Shown here one piece after another: positions 5,270 through 5,294 of a DNA stretch of 5,294 bases. The translations under genes and the position numbers were made by a program. The stretch is from Eubacterium sp. CAG:252 (GTDB taxonomy: Bacteria; Bacillota; Clostridia; Lachnospirales; Lachnospiraceae), in the NCBI GenBank assembly GCA_000436535.1, contig FR886305.1, positions 12,810 through 18,103 of the forward strand. The letters are read 5' to 3'. The stretch's first letter is position 1. Every line of letters starts with the position of its first letter. Under the pieces are notes generated by a model. It saw only the letters and a program-made list of their open reading frames with translations, was not told the origin of the DNA and made no database searches.

Positions 5270-5294
5270 ATAAAACCTATATTGGTCTTCTATG
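5240..5294. mobile_element. Possible left end of an insertion sequence (IS256/mutator-like), running off the window
   Basis: From about 5240 the sequence changes to AGAGTGTGTGAAACTTTTT (5240-5258) followed by CTGTAAATTAAATAAAACC. This resembles the terminal inverted repeats of IS256-type elements (TGTGTnAAA followed by a T-rich run) and begins exactly where azlD-like coding stops. No transposase, opposite end or target duplication can be seen because the window ends at 5294. The family name is a tentative recollection of end patterns. Confidence 0.35.

Noticed and set aside
1..5294. tRNA, rRNA, CRISPR array, known riboswitch or phage genes
   Set aside because: I looked for cloverleaf-like segments, regularly spaced repeats and known leader motifs on both strands and saw none.

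Overview
The window reads as chromosomal DNA of a low-GC Gram-positive anaerobe, most likely a Clostridia/Lachnospiraceae gut commensal. This is inferred from the AT-rich composition, strong GGAGG-type ribosome sites, a VanZ protein whose end looks like the start of an RDD fusion, a Rpn/PF04754-type transposase relative of the kind common in Lachnospiraceae, and a C_GCAxxG_C_C redox protein. The species cannot be fixed from the sequence alone.

Layout. (1) 1-650, minus: the N-terminal 216 codons of a VanZ-family membrane protein, running off the left edge. (2) 651-1050: a 400-bp divergent regulatory region with a candidate promoter for each side, a 14-bp palindrome and a 5'-UTR hairpin. (3) 1051-1917, plus: intact uppP (undecaprenyl-diphosphate phosphatase, bacitracin resistance). 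(4) 1918-2095: convergent junction with a strong bidirectional terminator. (5) 2096-3614, minus: three redox/metabolic reading frames. A C_GCAxxG_C_C protein (3614-3222) ends at its own terminator. It is followed by a 65-codon aldo/keto reductase remnant whose stop codon overlaps (TAATG) the start of an intact carboxymuconolactone decarboxylase-cupin fusion. (6) 3615-3929: an intergenic region with promoters on both strands and a GC-rich islet that resembles a dispersed repeat. (7) 3930-about 4428, plus: a decayed Rpn-family nuclease/transposase gene with a lost N-terminal domain, a frameshift and a lost C-terminus. (8) 4445-5188, plus: intact azlC (branched-chain amino acid exporter subunit). 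It is followed by the first few codons of azlD, which break off into what may be the end of an insertion sequence at the right edge.

How it fits together. The left half concerns the cell envelope and lipid-linked antibiotic targets (VanZ-like, UppP). The centre is a small redox cluster that seems to have lost most of its aldo/keto reductase by deletion. The right half is an eroding mobile-element zone in which azlC survives while azlD appears broken. No previously undescribed system is evident. The most informative features are the decay scars: the AKR remnant coupled to the CMD-cupin gene, the two-base frameshift in the Rpn gene, a promoter-like site with an 18-bp dyad inside the dead gene just before azlC, and the truncated azlD.
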